Origin: Undaria pinnatifida
Lineage: Eukaryota > Sar > Phaeophyceae > Laminariales > Alariaceae
DNA: 64,000 nt
Assembly: GCA_012845835.1 (NCBI GenBank)
Contig: JABAKD010000025.1
Location: 29,147,761 to 29,211,760 of the forward strand
Direction: 5' to 3'
Part shown: positions 21,938-32,033 of the stretch, one piece after another
Layout: every line of letters starts with the position of its first letter
Numbering within the stretch: position 1 is the stretch's first letter
Notes under the pieces: model-generated
Told to the model about the DNA's origin: nothing
The model's database searches: none
The model's input: only the letters and a program-made list of their open reading frames with translations
Position numbers and translations under genes: made by a program

Positions 21938-22200
21938 TCCCACAAGTGTTTTTCCCCTTCTTCCCCCCGCGGTACGTGCCGTCATATTTATCGCGCACAT
22001 ATAGTAGGGTTCAGCATTCTCGCTTGTTTCAGGTTTTATGACCTCTCGCCGTTTTGTATCGAATTTAGCCGACTCGCGCTCTCGCACTTTCGGCCTGACA
22101 ATTTGTAAGAAATAGTTCCTTGCGGGGCTCGAACCTACGACATCGACCTCAATAGTTACGCGGCGTACAACTATTATTGGACCACCGGGGACGCCGGCTA
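21938..22200 (-). mobile_element. tRNA-derived SINE-like element (second copy)
   Basis: The minus strand has an A-box-like GGTGGTCCAATAATAG and B box GGTTCGAGCCC, followed by the same tail as the 17.5-kb copy. It is slightly more complete at the tRNA end. It lies between the phospholipase and REEP genes. Confidence 0.7.
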
Positions 22201-22480
22201 CGTGCACGTTTTTTTTTGCACGATCAAGACACAATGCTCGTAGACTACAAGGGCACGTTTATTTTGCGCCTGTTTTTCTTTTCCTCGTATGACGATTAAA
22301 ACACACGAACCTACGACATCGACCTCAATAGTTACGCGGCGTACAACTATTGGACCACCGGGGACGCCGGCTACGTGCACGTTTTTTTTGCACGATCAAG
22401 ACACAATGCTCGTAGACTACAAGGGCACGTGTATTTTTTACCTGTTTTTCTTTTGCTCGCATGACGATAAAAACACACCA
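22115..22480. repeat. Recent ~180-bp tandem duplication of a SINE head and flank
   Basis: The segment from the tRNA-like B box through CGTGCACGTTTTTTTTGCAC and GACTACAAGGGCACGT is repeated almost exactly (22128-22300 and 22308-22480), differing by a 3-bp ATT indel and a few substitutions. Near-identity indicates recent origin. Confidence 0.85.
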
Positions 22481-22519
22481 CCCCCGCAGCTCTTATCGCT
22501 ACAGCAGTAGCACAGCATG

Positions 22520-24985
22520 CTGCCGCCAAGTAGTTAGTGTGTGCTGTGTGCACTCGTCTGTTTGATTTCTTCATTGACTGATTGTCCTATCTCGGTCCTC
22601 GCCGTCTTTTCTTCGCAAATTACATCCGACCCGTACCAGCACTACCGATTGGAACATGGCACCGCCAGCAAGCACACAGCACAGCACAGACAGGGCAATC
22701 AGCTTTGCACAAGCAGCTCTTGGTATTATCAAATCGCTTGTTGCACCAAATCATGGGCCTCCTATTTCTGCCCCCTTCAAAATGTGCTGGGTTCTTCCTT
22801 GCGCGAGCGTAGCAGGTGGCGTCAGCCGCCCTCGAAGCGGAGCCCTTGTTCATACGTACCAGATACACGCCTGTCTCCTTTCGCCCAGCTGCACTGCTGT
22901 CCCCTCCCCGTCAAGTTCTGATTTTTTACGAACATAACTATGATTTAGGATTGCAAGTCAAAAATATTTGTACCGGCCGCAAAAATAGGGGCGAGATTGT
23001 ACCGCTTTTGCCGTCATATCAAACAGGGTCTTTGTACAATCATACTGACTGGTACTTACTCTTGACCCGCGGCATCCTCTTGACTACTGTCATTACCAGG
23101 CACCTGATATGTATTAAAATGAGGTCATACGATAGCATCATGCACCACTACGACTGTAGTAGCCCTTTCTTCACCCTCAAGCAAACCAATAAATAAAATT
23201 AAACACGTACGTATGGTCGTGCCAATCGCCTCGTGTGAGCGTGCAGTCGTTCGAACAGCTTTGCCATGCAACGTGCGTCTATAACCCAATTGACACTACC
23301 TACACGTGTTACATATCCCCTGACTCTGGAGTCAAGGCTGCTTCGTGTAGTCGATGCTGGAATCGTCATCCAGTTTTTGCCGCTGTTTTTTCCTCCGAAG
23401 CCCCATAAGAGATAACCCCTTTAGAGCCCCAAAATCCCTCCCTATATTAACTCCAAGTAAAATCGTAAAATCCTCCCCCCCCAAAGGGTTTTTTCTTTTG
23501 TAAAGGCGTTGAAAGGTGGAAAAAAGTGTTCTGTACTATGCAGGACACCATGCTGTTGTGTTCTCGGTTTAGCCCTTGGGGGCTTCGGGAGGAAAAATTG
23601 ACGAACGAATTCGACGATTGCGGCATCCTTAACACGAAGCAACCCAGGCTGCCATAAATAGATTAGCCGACGACCATTTAATTGTCGAACTCCGATGCGA
23701 GTGTACCTGTTAGGATACGCGCATAGCAAGCACTGCGGTGTGCTGCACGCTCGCACCATGATAAGATTGCGCTTATACTTTGTTTTCTCGCTGTACATGG
23801 CCACCAAAGGGGCTAAGTCAAAACTGTCCACAAACCATCTAGTGCTAGTTCACAAATCAAAGTAACTTACAGGACTAGACACAACAGAGGTGCCGGCATA
23901 ATCACGTGCCCTCGGCACCCCCCCCCCCCCCGAAAAAAAAAAAAAAAAAAACTCACAGCCACAACCGCCCATACATATACACCACAGAATGCCATGGGCG
24001 TGCGAGGGGTAAAAACAATCTTGTTCGCACACAGAGATACAGCAGACACACTGCGGCGGTAGAGCTCAGACGGCGTCGACTACGCCCCCCGCATCCTAGC
24101 TCCCACCACTCCCTCAAAGTCCCACCGCCAGAGACATTTATCGGAATGAAGATGTCCGAAAGAGTTAAGAGTGCACTGTCAAGCGTTTTCGCGAACCGTT
24201 GCCAACCCGTACTCATCACTTCTTCGTAAAAACCTTCCAACAATCTTCACAACTGAGATACCCCCCCTTCCCCCTCCCTGCACACATGAAAAATAACGCC
24301 TTCAGCCGCTACAAAAACGATTCAACTCTAATTCCGAGTAATCCGTCGCCGAAACGTGACGCAACTTCTAAACGGACCAACCCTGTTACTACTGAAAAAC
24401 TTCATCCCACACAAATATCAACGAACTTGTCCCCGCAAGCGTACGTGCAGTTCTAAAGGAGGGGGACGGAAAGATAGCATGATATCAAGGTAGTCATAGA
24501 CGGCACATCCCGCAGGAAGGCCTCGAGCCTGCACAGCTACCCTCGGTCGGTAATCGTCGCGACCCATCTACCCCTATACCCCCTCCCACAAGAACGCCGC
24601 CTCCATCAAGAAACTCTTCCGTTGCGGCATAAAAAAACTAGCAAGCTCCCTATCAAACGCATCCGACCATCAGGAACACTTCTCGGGGTGACGAGTATGA
24701 GAAATTGCTGTAGTGTAACTATCAAACCATTTTGTCTAAGCTAGGCCAACTCGAAAAAAACGATATCACAAGTAACCCCCGCCTCCCTCAAACCCAAGCA
24801 CACACCACGCGCAAAGTAAACACCACCGTCACTCCGCCCCCCCCCCCCCCCCCCCGTACCACGCAAAAACAAAACACAACAACAGTGACGGACACCCACC
24901 GCTCTCCAACTCCCTCCAAACACACACCGCCCACAAAGAAAATTAAGAGTTCCCACGAGACCCACGGGCAGTCTCCAGTCCCCCC
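22520..24985. other. Intergenic stretch with dispersed short repeats only
   Basis: No supported gene. It holds a ~100-bp TTAA-ended element at 23412-23512, a related inverted copy near 24296-24360, and poly-C/poly-A runs at 23919-23950 and 24838-24856. It follows the REEP stop codon at 24991 and may include that gene's 3' UTR at its right end. Confidence 0.5.
23412..23512. mobile_element. TTAA-ended MITE-like element (copy 2, inverted)
   Basis: TAACCCCTTTAGAGCCCC, core CTATATTAACTCCAAGTAA, and end GTAAAGGCGTTGAA form the reverse complement of the family consensus. It carries an A/C-rich internal insertion. Confidence 0.72.
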
Positions 24986-24990
24986 CCGGT

Positions 24991-27900
24991 CTATCTGACC
25001 TCCTCCCAACCCTCATGCCGGAGCGAAGCCATGGCCGGAGGAGGGCCATCATCGCGGTTTTCGTCTTCCGTTTCATCGTCCGCTGACTCCAACACCATCC
25101 CGCTGCCCCCCCCTTGCCCTTCCGAGACTTCCCAGCGTCTCGAGTTACCCCTCCCCAGCCCCCCCCGCCCAGAACTTCTATCACCCTCGGACGAGAACTT
25201 TCCTCGACTTTTCGCGCTTCGCTTCTCCGAGGCCAACTGCACAATCTCACCCTCGGAGAAATTTCCCGTCATTTTCGTGGCGGAGGCTTGGAGCAGGAGC
25301 CCCAACCCAACCAAAATGCTGTCCCGATCTTCTTTTTCTGGTAGGGATACCTCCACCCGTCCCCGGTCCGTTCGGAGTCGGAGAAGCGAAGAAGCCTCCG
25401 GGGTGTCCGCACCTCTTTCGGCTTCTGCCGCAAGCACATTAAAACGCTCCTCCCCCCTCCCGCTCCCTGCGTCAGCAACGCCTCCTCCGTCGTCAACGTC
25501 CATCCCGTCCGATGACATGCAGAAAGTCGTGCCTTCCAGCAGGCGGATCTTTTGCGGGCGCCATGACTCTTCATCCCCGTCCCCCTGCAGGCATGAATCA
25601 GAACGCACTAAGCCATTGTATATCATCCGTCTAGGAAAAAATAGCGTGCAGCCTTATGACGCAAGTAGCGTCATGAATCGATCGGAGTATCACACACAGC
25701 TTGAAAACATGAGCTTCCACGAAATCCTCGATGATATCACAGCTGTAGTGCACTTCCAATTTTTAATAAAAAGTATCGTCATACTGATTGCGTACATCTC
25801 CCCAAGTTGCTACAGCAACGTGTGTGTGGCCGATGGTCTATTCGTGACTACTTTTCCACATTTTTGCCCTCTCAAAAGGTTTCACATGCCAATGAAGGCA
25901 TGTGCGTACAGGAAAAAGGGGATGGTGATATTACGCCACCCACGCGTATTGTTCAGTTCCGTCCATGGCTAGCGGGAATAACATAAAGAGCTTATCTAAG
26001 AGACCTGCAAAAAGGTGGGCTGTGTCTGTCGTTAGGCCCTCTCTTACTAAACCAGCATAAGCAGCTGAAAAGTGCGAATGCTGAACCCTACGTATGCATA
26101 ATGAAAATGAAGGCGTGCACCGGGGGGGAGCAGGGGAGACACCTGTAACCACGGCATGTCCAGAAGGTAGCTAAGGGTAAAATCTCTTACGGGTTAAGTT
26201 AGAAAGCGGCGATGAAAATATGTGCTCGCAAACTCAGCAAGAACCCTCCACTCGCTCACGTTCAGCATGGGTTTGCTGACCTACACGAGGCGTCTGCTCC
26301 AGGACCGGCCGACTGCCTTCGATTGTACCTGGTGTATTCCTGTCCCTCCGAACGAGATCCCCCACAGAGACATAGGTAAATATCACAACCAACAAACCAT
26401 TTTTCCGTCTGATACGTTTGCGGACGCAACTACTGCGTCAAATCGCGGGAAACCCGATCCACTTGCCTCCATGAAGGATGACCGGGCTTGAACAAACACG
26501 CCTCCCTTCATGACCTCGGTAAAGTCCAAGAGCATGGCGGCGTCCGCAGCTGCATTTTGCTCCTTTTCTTCTATCCGCTGCTGCCGCTCCCTCGCCTCCT
26601 TCTCAATCGCTCGTCGCTGCAGCGAGGAATCGGCACCAGGCCTGGGAGGCGAGGGGAGGCGAGGGAGGGGGGGGGAGTGGGAAGGGAGGGGGGGTAGGGA
26701 GAGGAGGGGAGGGGAAGGCTGAGCAGCAGGCGTATTTATAGCTCGAACCAAACGAGGAGACGAGGCATTTAGGGGGGCGGGCGTACTCATATAATGCATG
26801 GTCGTAGTCGTAGCGCTGGGAACATACTGAGCAATATGTGTGTGAGGTGGGGATAGGGCGAAGCACAGTGAACACTGACATTGTACCTGCCTGGTGTACA
26901 CGTGGAAACAAATTTAACGAACCATTTTCGTTTGTTAGGAATGGTCTTAATGGCGGCAAAACCTCACCTGTCATCGAGGGGCTCAGCGCCGGCCGTGGCT
27001 GCCATGCCGAGCATCCGCACAAACAGCTGTTCCTTCTGCAGTCACCCGCGACACCCGCAAGTAGGGGAGGCCGGACGGGAACAGGGGGGGGGGGCAGGCG
27101 TCGGACTAAGCGATGAGACGCCTGCGAAGAAGATGGTGCACACAACGTGTGCTTGATCCACCCAAAGAGAAAATAATACTATAACAGAAAACCGCCCCTC
27201 TTGCACAATTAGACTTTGGTCCAGCTTCGTCAAAACGGTTTGAAAAAACAAAAAAAAAAATTACCGTGCTGGGTTTTTCTACGGTACGGTGAGGTACGAC
27301 GGAGTGGCTTTACCACACCGCACCGTGCCGTAGAAACTATTAGTAGCGTACCGCCGAAGTCCCCTGCTTGGTGACCGCTTTCGCTATCTCCGTCGCAGCG
27401 CTGGCCCCCAGCGTCTGAATGCGACGTGAAGCCCCAATCCGCATGCCCTCTAAGCCGTTGTCTATCTCGCCTTCGTACTGCTCCAGGTACGGGTGCAGCA
27501 ACCGGTGATAAATCTGGCTGGCGCCCTGCAACGCAAGGGGTGTTAGCATTCGTGTGAGTGAGCGCGACGTGGGCGTGTGGGCGTAGACAGGGCACTTAGT
27601 CGCCTGTTTCAACACTGCAAAAATGATCCCACCCTAATTTCAAGTAGCTTGTCCCCGAAAAACGTGGGAGTAGCTCTAATGAGGTTAACGTATGAGCGCG
27701 GCGATGCGATGAAAATGGGGTTTCCAGGTAGCTGGAAGGCGATCAGCAAGACAAGGGGGACGATTCAAGTTACAATGTTCGCGTAGTGTACACGCAACGC
27801 CTTCCAGGTACGTGTGCAGCAATCGGTGATGAATCTGGCTGGCGGCCTGCAAGGCAAGGGGCAGCATTGACCTATATACTCGTAGCCATGGGCGAAAGCA

Positions 27901-30750
27901 ACCGTGTGAGTGTCGGTGCAGCATTCGACGGAAAAATATGGCTGGCGCTCGGCAAGATACGGCGCATTATTGACATTTGTGTCCGAGACGCATGCTGCGA
28001 TAGACGTAGCACTTGTTGGCTACGACATGTTGAATAAAAGGGCTCCTCAAATTATTAACATACGAAACGCCTGCCAGCTACGGGTGCAGCAATCGGTGAT
28101 GAATCTGACTGGTGCCCTCTAAGACAACGGACAATAACACAAGCGTGTTAGCGTAGAGGCAGTATTATTATTCGCGCCTGTGTGAGCGCGACACAGGCGT
28201 GCGTGACGGTGCGATGGGAGTGGGGTTTCTAGGCAGTAGGTGAAGGCGGTCGATCCGGCAAGGGAGGCCTTTCGGAGGGTGGGGTTTCCAGGTAGTTGGA
28301 AGATGAACGGCAAAGCAACGGGAGCCTTATAAAACTAGTGGTGGGTATCGAAGCCAGCATAGTAAGGCCAGAAAGAGGACATGACACGCCCTAAAAGACA
28401 AGTATCCTATTATGGCATATTTGGCGATACGCCGCATAGCAACGGGGAACTCCCAGCACCAACCACGGAGAGATCACACAACTGTAGTACAGTAGGAGCT
28501 AGCGCTTGCCTGGTATCGAGGGAGCGTGAGCCAGATAATGAGCACTATCTTCGCCTCAAAGTAGAACGGGACCCTGAACAAGAACACGGTACAGAATTAA
28601 CGTGCGACACACGCGTCTGAGTGAATGGGGCGTCTTGGTGAAATGTGCGGGGCGTCCAAGTGAAGTATGCGGGGCGACTGAGTGAAATATGCGGGGCACC
28701 CAAATGAAATAAGCGTGGCGCTTGAGTAAAATACGCGAGAAGTCCGAGTGAACAATGTGGGGCGTCCGAGTGAAGCGTGCGGGGCATCTGAGCGAAATAT
28801 GCGGGGCGATTGAGCTAAATTTTGCGGGAGGTCTAAGTGAAAAATGCAGGATATCTAAGTAAAATAAGCGGACCGCTTGAGCGCAATACGTGAGGCATCT
28901 GAGTGAAATATCCCGGGCGTTGGAGTGTAATGTACATGGAATTAAAATATTTGAAACGAGATTAGGGAGCTGATATAATTCAGACGCTAAACAAAACCGT
29001 CACAATAGTTAATGTACAGGGCATACTTTAGATTCTGATACAATTAGGTCGACGAAGCGGTCGCTCACCATGAGACGAAGAAGTCGACGAACATCTCCAG
29101 CATCGCAAATACGGATATCACAACCCTGAAACGTGACCGTTGAAAAAAAAAGTGCCGGACGGGGGGGGGGGAGGGGGGGGTGAACATCCGGACCATTGTA
29201 AACATAGATGTTTGAACCCTGAACCGTGGCGGTTTCAACAGTATGAAAGGGCCGGACGAAGGGGGGGTGCAAGGGGGGCGAGACAGGAGTCAGAGAGTCG
29301 GCATGCTCTCACAATATTATACATTATAAAAATAAAAATACACTCCAGCTGTGAGATCGAAGATTTTGTCGAAACTCATCTTTGCAACCTGTTTGTGATA
29401 ATATATATGTATCACCGTTGGGTCAGGGTTCTTGTTCGGGAAACGAAAGCGAGGCGAGGTGGGATGTTTGGCGCACACAACACGTGACTCAACAGGCCCA
29501 ACAAGGACAGAGGCACCTTGTGTCTCAAGTATTGACCCCTTTTGGGGTTTCAGAGGGAAAACGTGCCGAAAATACTTGGGCGATCATTGATTATTGTAGA
29601 GCATCGGCCACACGAAGCAGCCCGGGCTTCTGGCGGAAGTGAAGCGTAAAAGCTGCACAGCAAGGGGCTGAACGACATGCGCGCTCTCGGCATAGCGCTG
29701 CTCGTACTGCTCCACGTCCTTCCTAGAAGGTTGGTTAGATCGCACTCGTCAGTTTTTTGGTCGGTATACACGGGTCCCACAACGGGTTAAAAAAACAACC
29801 ACAATTACATGAGCACCACTTTATTTCGGAAGCTAAACCAGCACATCAGGCGTGCAAAATGTCCAACCAGTCTGCGATGTGGCCAAACAAGGCCGGCCGG
29901 AACCTGCCTGGTTCAGTCAGACTCAGCATGCCGACACCTGCACGGTGGTGGTGGCTCCTCATTAGTGCGGTGCCTAGCTAGATTATAATACCGCACTAAA
30001 GCGGGACCCCGAGCTATCCCGGGACAGTGCGGAATTATGTAGGACGAGGTTGTGACAAGCAATCTCCACTGCACCAATTCGTCCCTCCGCACCAAAGGGT
30101 ACCGCGCTAACCCGGGACCACGACTTCAAACAACTTCAAGAGTCGAGCGCAACAGGTTGCCAATTACATTATCAGCAGCAGCAGCGCCACCAGAATGGGG
30201 GCAACAGCCCACAAAATCTTGAGCGAGGCCGGAATAAAATTGCAGAACAAACCCAAGGAAAAAAAATGCGGGATAACCCTTGGAGTAGATTGCGGGGTTA
30301 CTACTAGGAGATACTATAACTAGGACATTGATGGGTAATCCCAACACGAACTTGTGGGGTAACCCAAGGAACCTATTGCGGGGCAACTATGATAGAAGAT
30401 ATTTGCGGGTTCATCATCCAAAGAAGAAAATACGGGGCAGGGGTTACTATTAGTAGTTACTATAACGAGGACAATGATGGGTAATCCCAACACGAACTTG
30501 CGGGGTAACCCGAGGAACCTATTGCGGGGCAACTAGAAGGAAGATATTTGCGGGTTCATCATCCAAGGAAGAAAATACGGGGCAGCTCGAAGGAAACAAG
30601 TACGGGGTAACCGCAAGGACTACAATACGGACCAACTCGAAAAAAGAAAAACGCGGGTCCTCACCAATATGTCATCCACTGCGTGAACGCGGCCGGGTCT
30701 TGCTGAACTGCCGTTTTCGCTGACGCCAGAGCAGGATAAAGGTAGCCCAT
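24991..30750 (-). CDS. REEP/HVA22 (TB2/DP1) family ER-membrane protein with C-terminal extension
   Basis: Exons in gene order: 30750-30665, 29125-29069, 28573-28510, 27525-27352, 27035-26968, 26641-26467 and 25584-24991. Phases close to 406 codons (405 aa plus TGA/TAG-type stop at 24991). The family shapes tubular ER through hydrophobic hairpins and aids membrane protein traffic. Visible signature: GYLYPALASAKTA, QWMTYW, FAMLEMFVDFFVSW, VPFYFEAKIVLIIWL, then YHRLLHPYLEQYEGEID (residues 2 to ~86), with the EID motif and following amphipathic stretch most like the REEP1-4 branch. Residues ~151-190 hold a charged coiled coil (EKEARERQQRIEEKEQ). Beyond lies KGGVFVQARSSFME joined to RPQKIRLLEGTTF and later RVEVSLPEKEDRDSILVGLG, faintly PH-like, interrupted by acidic/Gly-rich sequence. 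Typical REEPs are 180-260 aa and lack this. Two introns use GC donors (after 28510 and 26467). The first ATG used is in an exon starting at 30757 in phase 2, so an extra 5' exon with the first hydrophobic segment is likely missing. Confidence 0.85.
26064..26153 (+). mobile_element. SINE tail fragment (inverted)
   Basis: The reverse complement contains CCGTGGTTACAGGTGTC and TAGGGTTCAGCATTC, in the same order and spacing as the tails of the copies at 17.5 and 22.0 kb. The tRNA-like head is missing. It lies in the last intron of the REEP gene. Confidence 0.6.
27795..28128 (-). pseudogene. Two decayed copies of the 5' end of REEP exon 4
   Basis: Blocks at ~27795-27862 and ~28068-28128 reproduce the acceptor and first ~55 bp of the exon at 27352-27525. 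They read ASQIHHRLLHTYLEG and TSQIHHRLLHP-stop against ASQIYHRLLHPYLEQ. The first retains CAG acceptor and frame; the second has a stop. Shared intron sequence (GGGGTTTCCAGGTAG..TGGAAG) at ~27715 and ~28265 shows the whole ~300-bp unit was duplicated. Confidence 0.8.
28618..28935. repeat. ~23-25-bp tandem repeat
   Basis: About 13 degenerate units of GAGTGAAATATGCGGGGCG(N)TC type, in the REEP intron between exons 2 and 3 immediately upstream of exon 3 in gene orientation. Divergence rises towards 28930. Confidence 0.85.
29326..29402 (+). mobile_element. Short dispersed element (CTGTGAGATCGAAGATTTTG family)
   Basis: The core AGCTGTGAGATCGAAGATTT with GTCGAAACTCATCTTTGCA also occurs at 15701-15788 (same strand) and inverted at ~25683-25785 and ~36430-36500. 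It is ~80 bp without coding capacity. Copies sit in introns of three genes; flanking sequence differs. Confidence 0.65.
30296..30590. repeat. ~146-bp tandem duplication with GGGGTAAC-rich subrepeats
   Basis: Blocks 30296-30441 and 30442-30590 share GATGGGTAATCCCAACACGA and GGTTCATCATCCAA. Internally both are built of TTGCGGGG-type subunits that extend to 30655, right up to the donor of REEP exon 1. Confidence 0.8.
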
Positions 30751-31157
30751 CAACACTCTGCCATGAGCGGAGAGGAGGAGCGGGGAGTTGGAGGAGGAAG
30801 AGGAAGGGGAGTGGAATCGAGATGGGTGAGGGGAAGGGGAGGGGGGGTGATAGTAAGTGAACACAACCTCAGCCACCGACATAACGTCAAATGTTCAAAC
30901 TCAAGGTTGTCAGCCGCCCGCTCGTGTAGCAAGAAACGCGCCACCAGACATCCGGCTTGTAGCAAGCAACTCCCTGAATATGATTCACGGTCAGCAGCAG
31001 CAACATGTGCTTACCCCTTTAGCCCTTCGCGCTGATCTGCGCTCTGCTTTATCGTCGTAGCTCAGGTCAAGGGTCCCTACGTTGCCACGCAGTCTCCCCC
31101 CGCGTCCATGCTTGAAATACGAAAGGTTGACAACATATGCGAGAGGGTACCTTACCG

Positions 31158-31307
31158 CTTTTTCGAGAAAATGGTTGACGCACCCTTTATTAAATATAAC
31201 CCAACCCTAACCCTAACCCTAACCCAACAACGCCACCAACCAATGCAGGGTGAATACCCCCTTCGTCTCGTACACAGCAGTGTGCGTCAACCATCGTCTC
31301 GAAAAAG
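31158..31307. promoter_or_regulatory. Telomere-like repeat within an inverted repeat in the divergent REEP-WRS spacer
   Basis: CTTTTTCGAGAAAATGGTTG..CACCC (31158-31185) is mirrored at 31280-31307 with two mismatches. Between the arms lies ACCCTAACCCTAACCCTAAC (about 31203-31226). The pair lies in the 1.28-kb spacer between the divergent REEP and tryptophanyl-tRNA synthetase genes, so it is positioned where a shared promoter would be. Telobox-like CCCTAA motifs are known promoter elements of translation genes in plants; a regulatory role here is inference. Confidence 0.5.
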
Positions 31308-32033
31308 TGGGCTCTACTGGTCACAACAATGAACGATGTCGTTACGTACACGTACATACATGTACGTAAAAGTTCGAACTCTAGTCGACAGGAACAGCTA
31401 CCATTTCATCGTCCTTGGGTTCTCGACCCTGAACGGCAATCCAAAGCCAACAAAGGACACAGGGAGCTTCCCAGGAAAGGATACGAGTCAATTCTGAGAG
31501 AGCTTTACCGACTACCACGCTACCGTCGAGCACTCACGAGACATGGCGCGCCAGCCCCGACCGGATGAGCATCTTGGCCTTGGCCCACGATACTCCGCAA
31601 AAGGCGTTGTTTCCTGTTGTTTTCTTTCGTTCTATGATACCTTGTGTCGGTAGAGGGAAAAACCAGCGATTTCGTGCTCCTGCAGAGTTGCCAGCAAGAA
31701 AAATGACCAGCGCGTTCGCGGGAAACCCAGAGGATTACCCAATTTATTCCTAAGCTGTCTCCTCCTTGCTCCTGGTGTCGATTTTCACGAGCTTTGTCGC
31801 TACAAAGCAGTCGCGGACGTCGCGTACTTGCGAGCTCGGGAGTTGCAACAGAAAAAACACGTGTTTTTTGCGGGGATATTGTCCGCTCACGACAACCGCA
31901 AATCGCGTTCTGTGTCCAGTTCCACCCTGGGTACGGGCTATCTGCGGGCGCTATTGCTTGCTGCTACACTTGGTGTCCTCTTGCGCTTTCTCCCACTTAT
32001 ATCCCTTGCTTGCCCCGAAGTTTGGTAGACAAT

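Noticed and set aside
30757-30882. MSVAEVVF start for the REEP protein without an intron
   Set aside because: The intervening sequence is a Pro/Ser-coding pyrimidine tract that ends in CAG at a good acceptor; it reads as an intron end, not as a membrane segment. The true 5' exon stays unknown.
31201-31227. Chromosome end
   Set aside because: Only about four CCCTAA units, followed by unique genes on both sides; it is interstitial.
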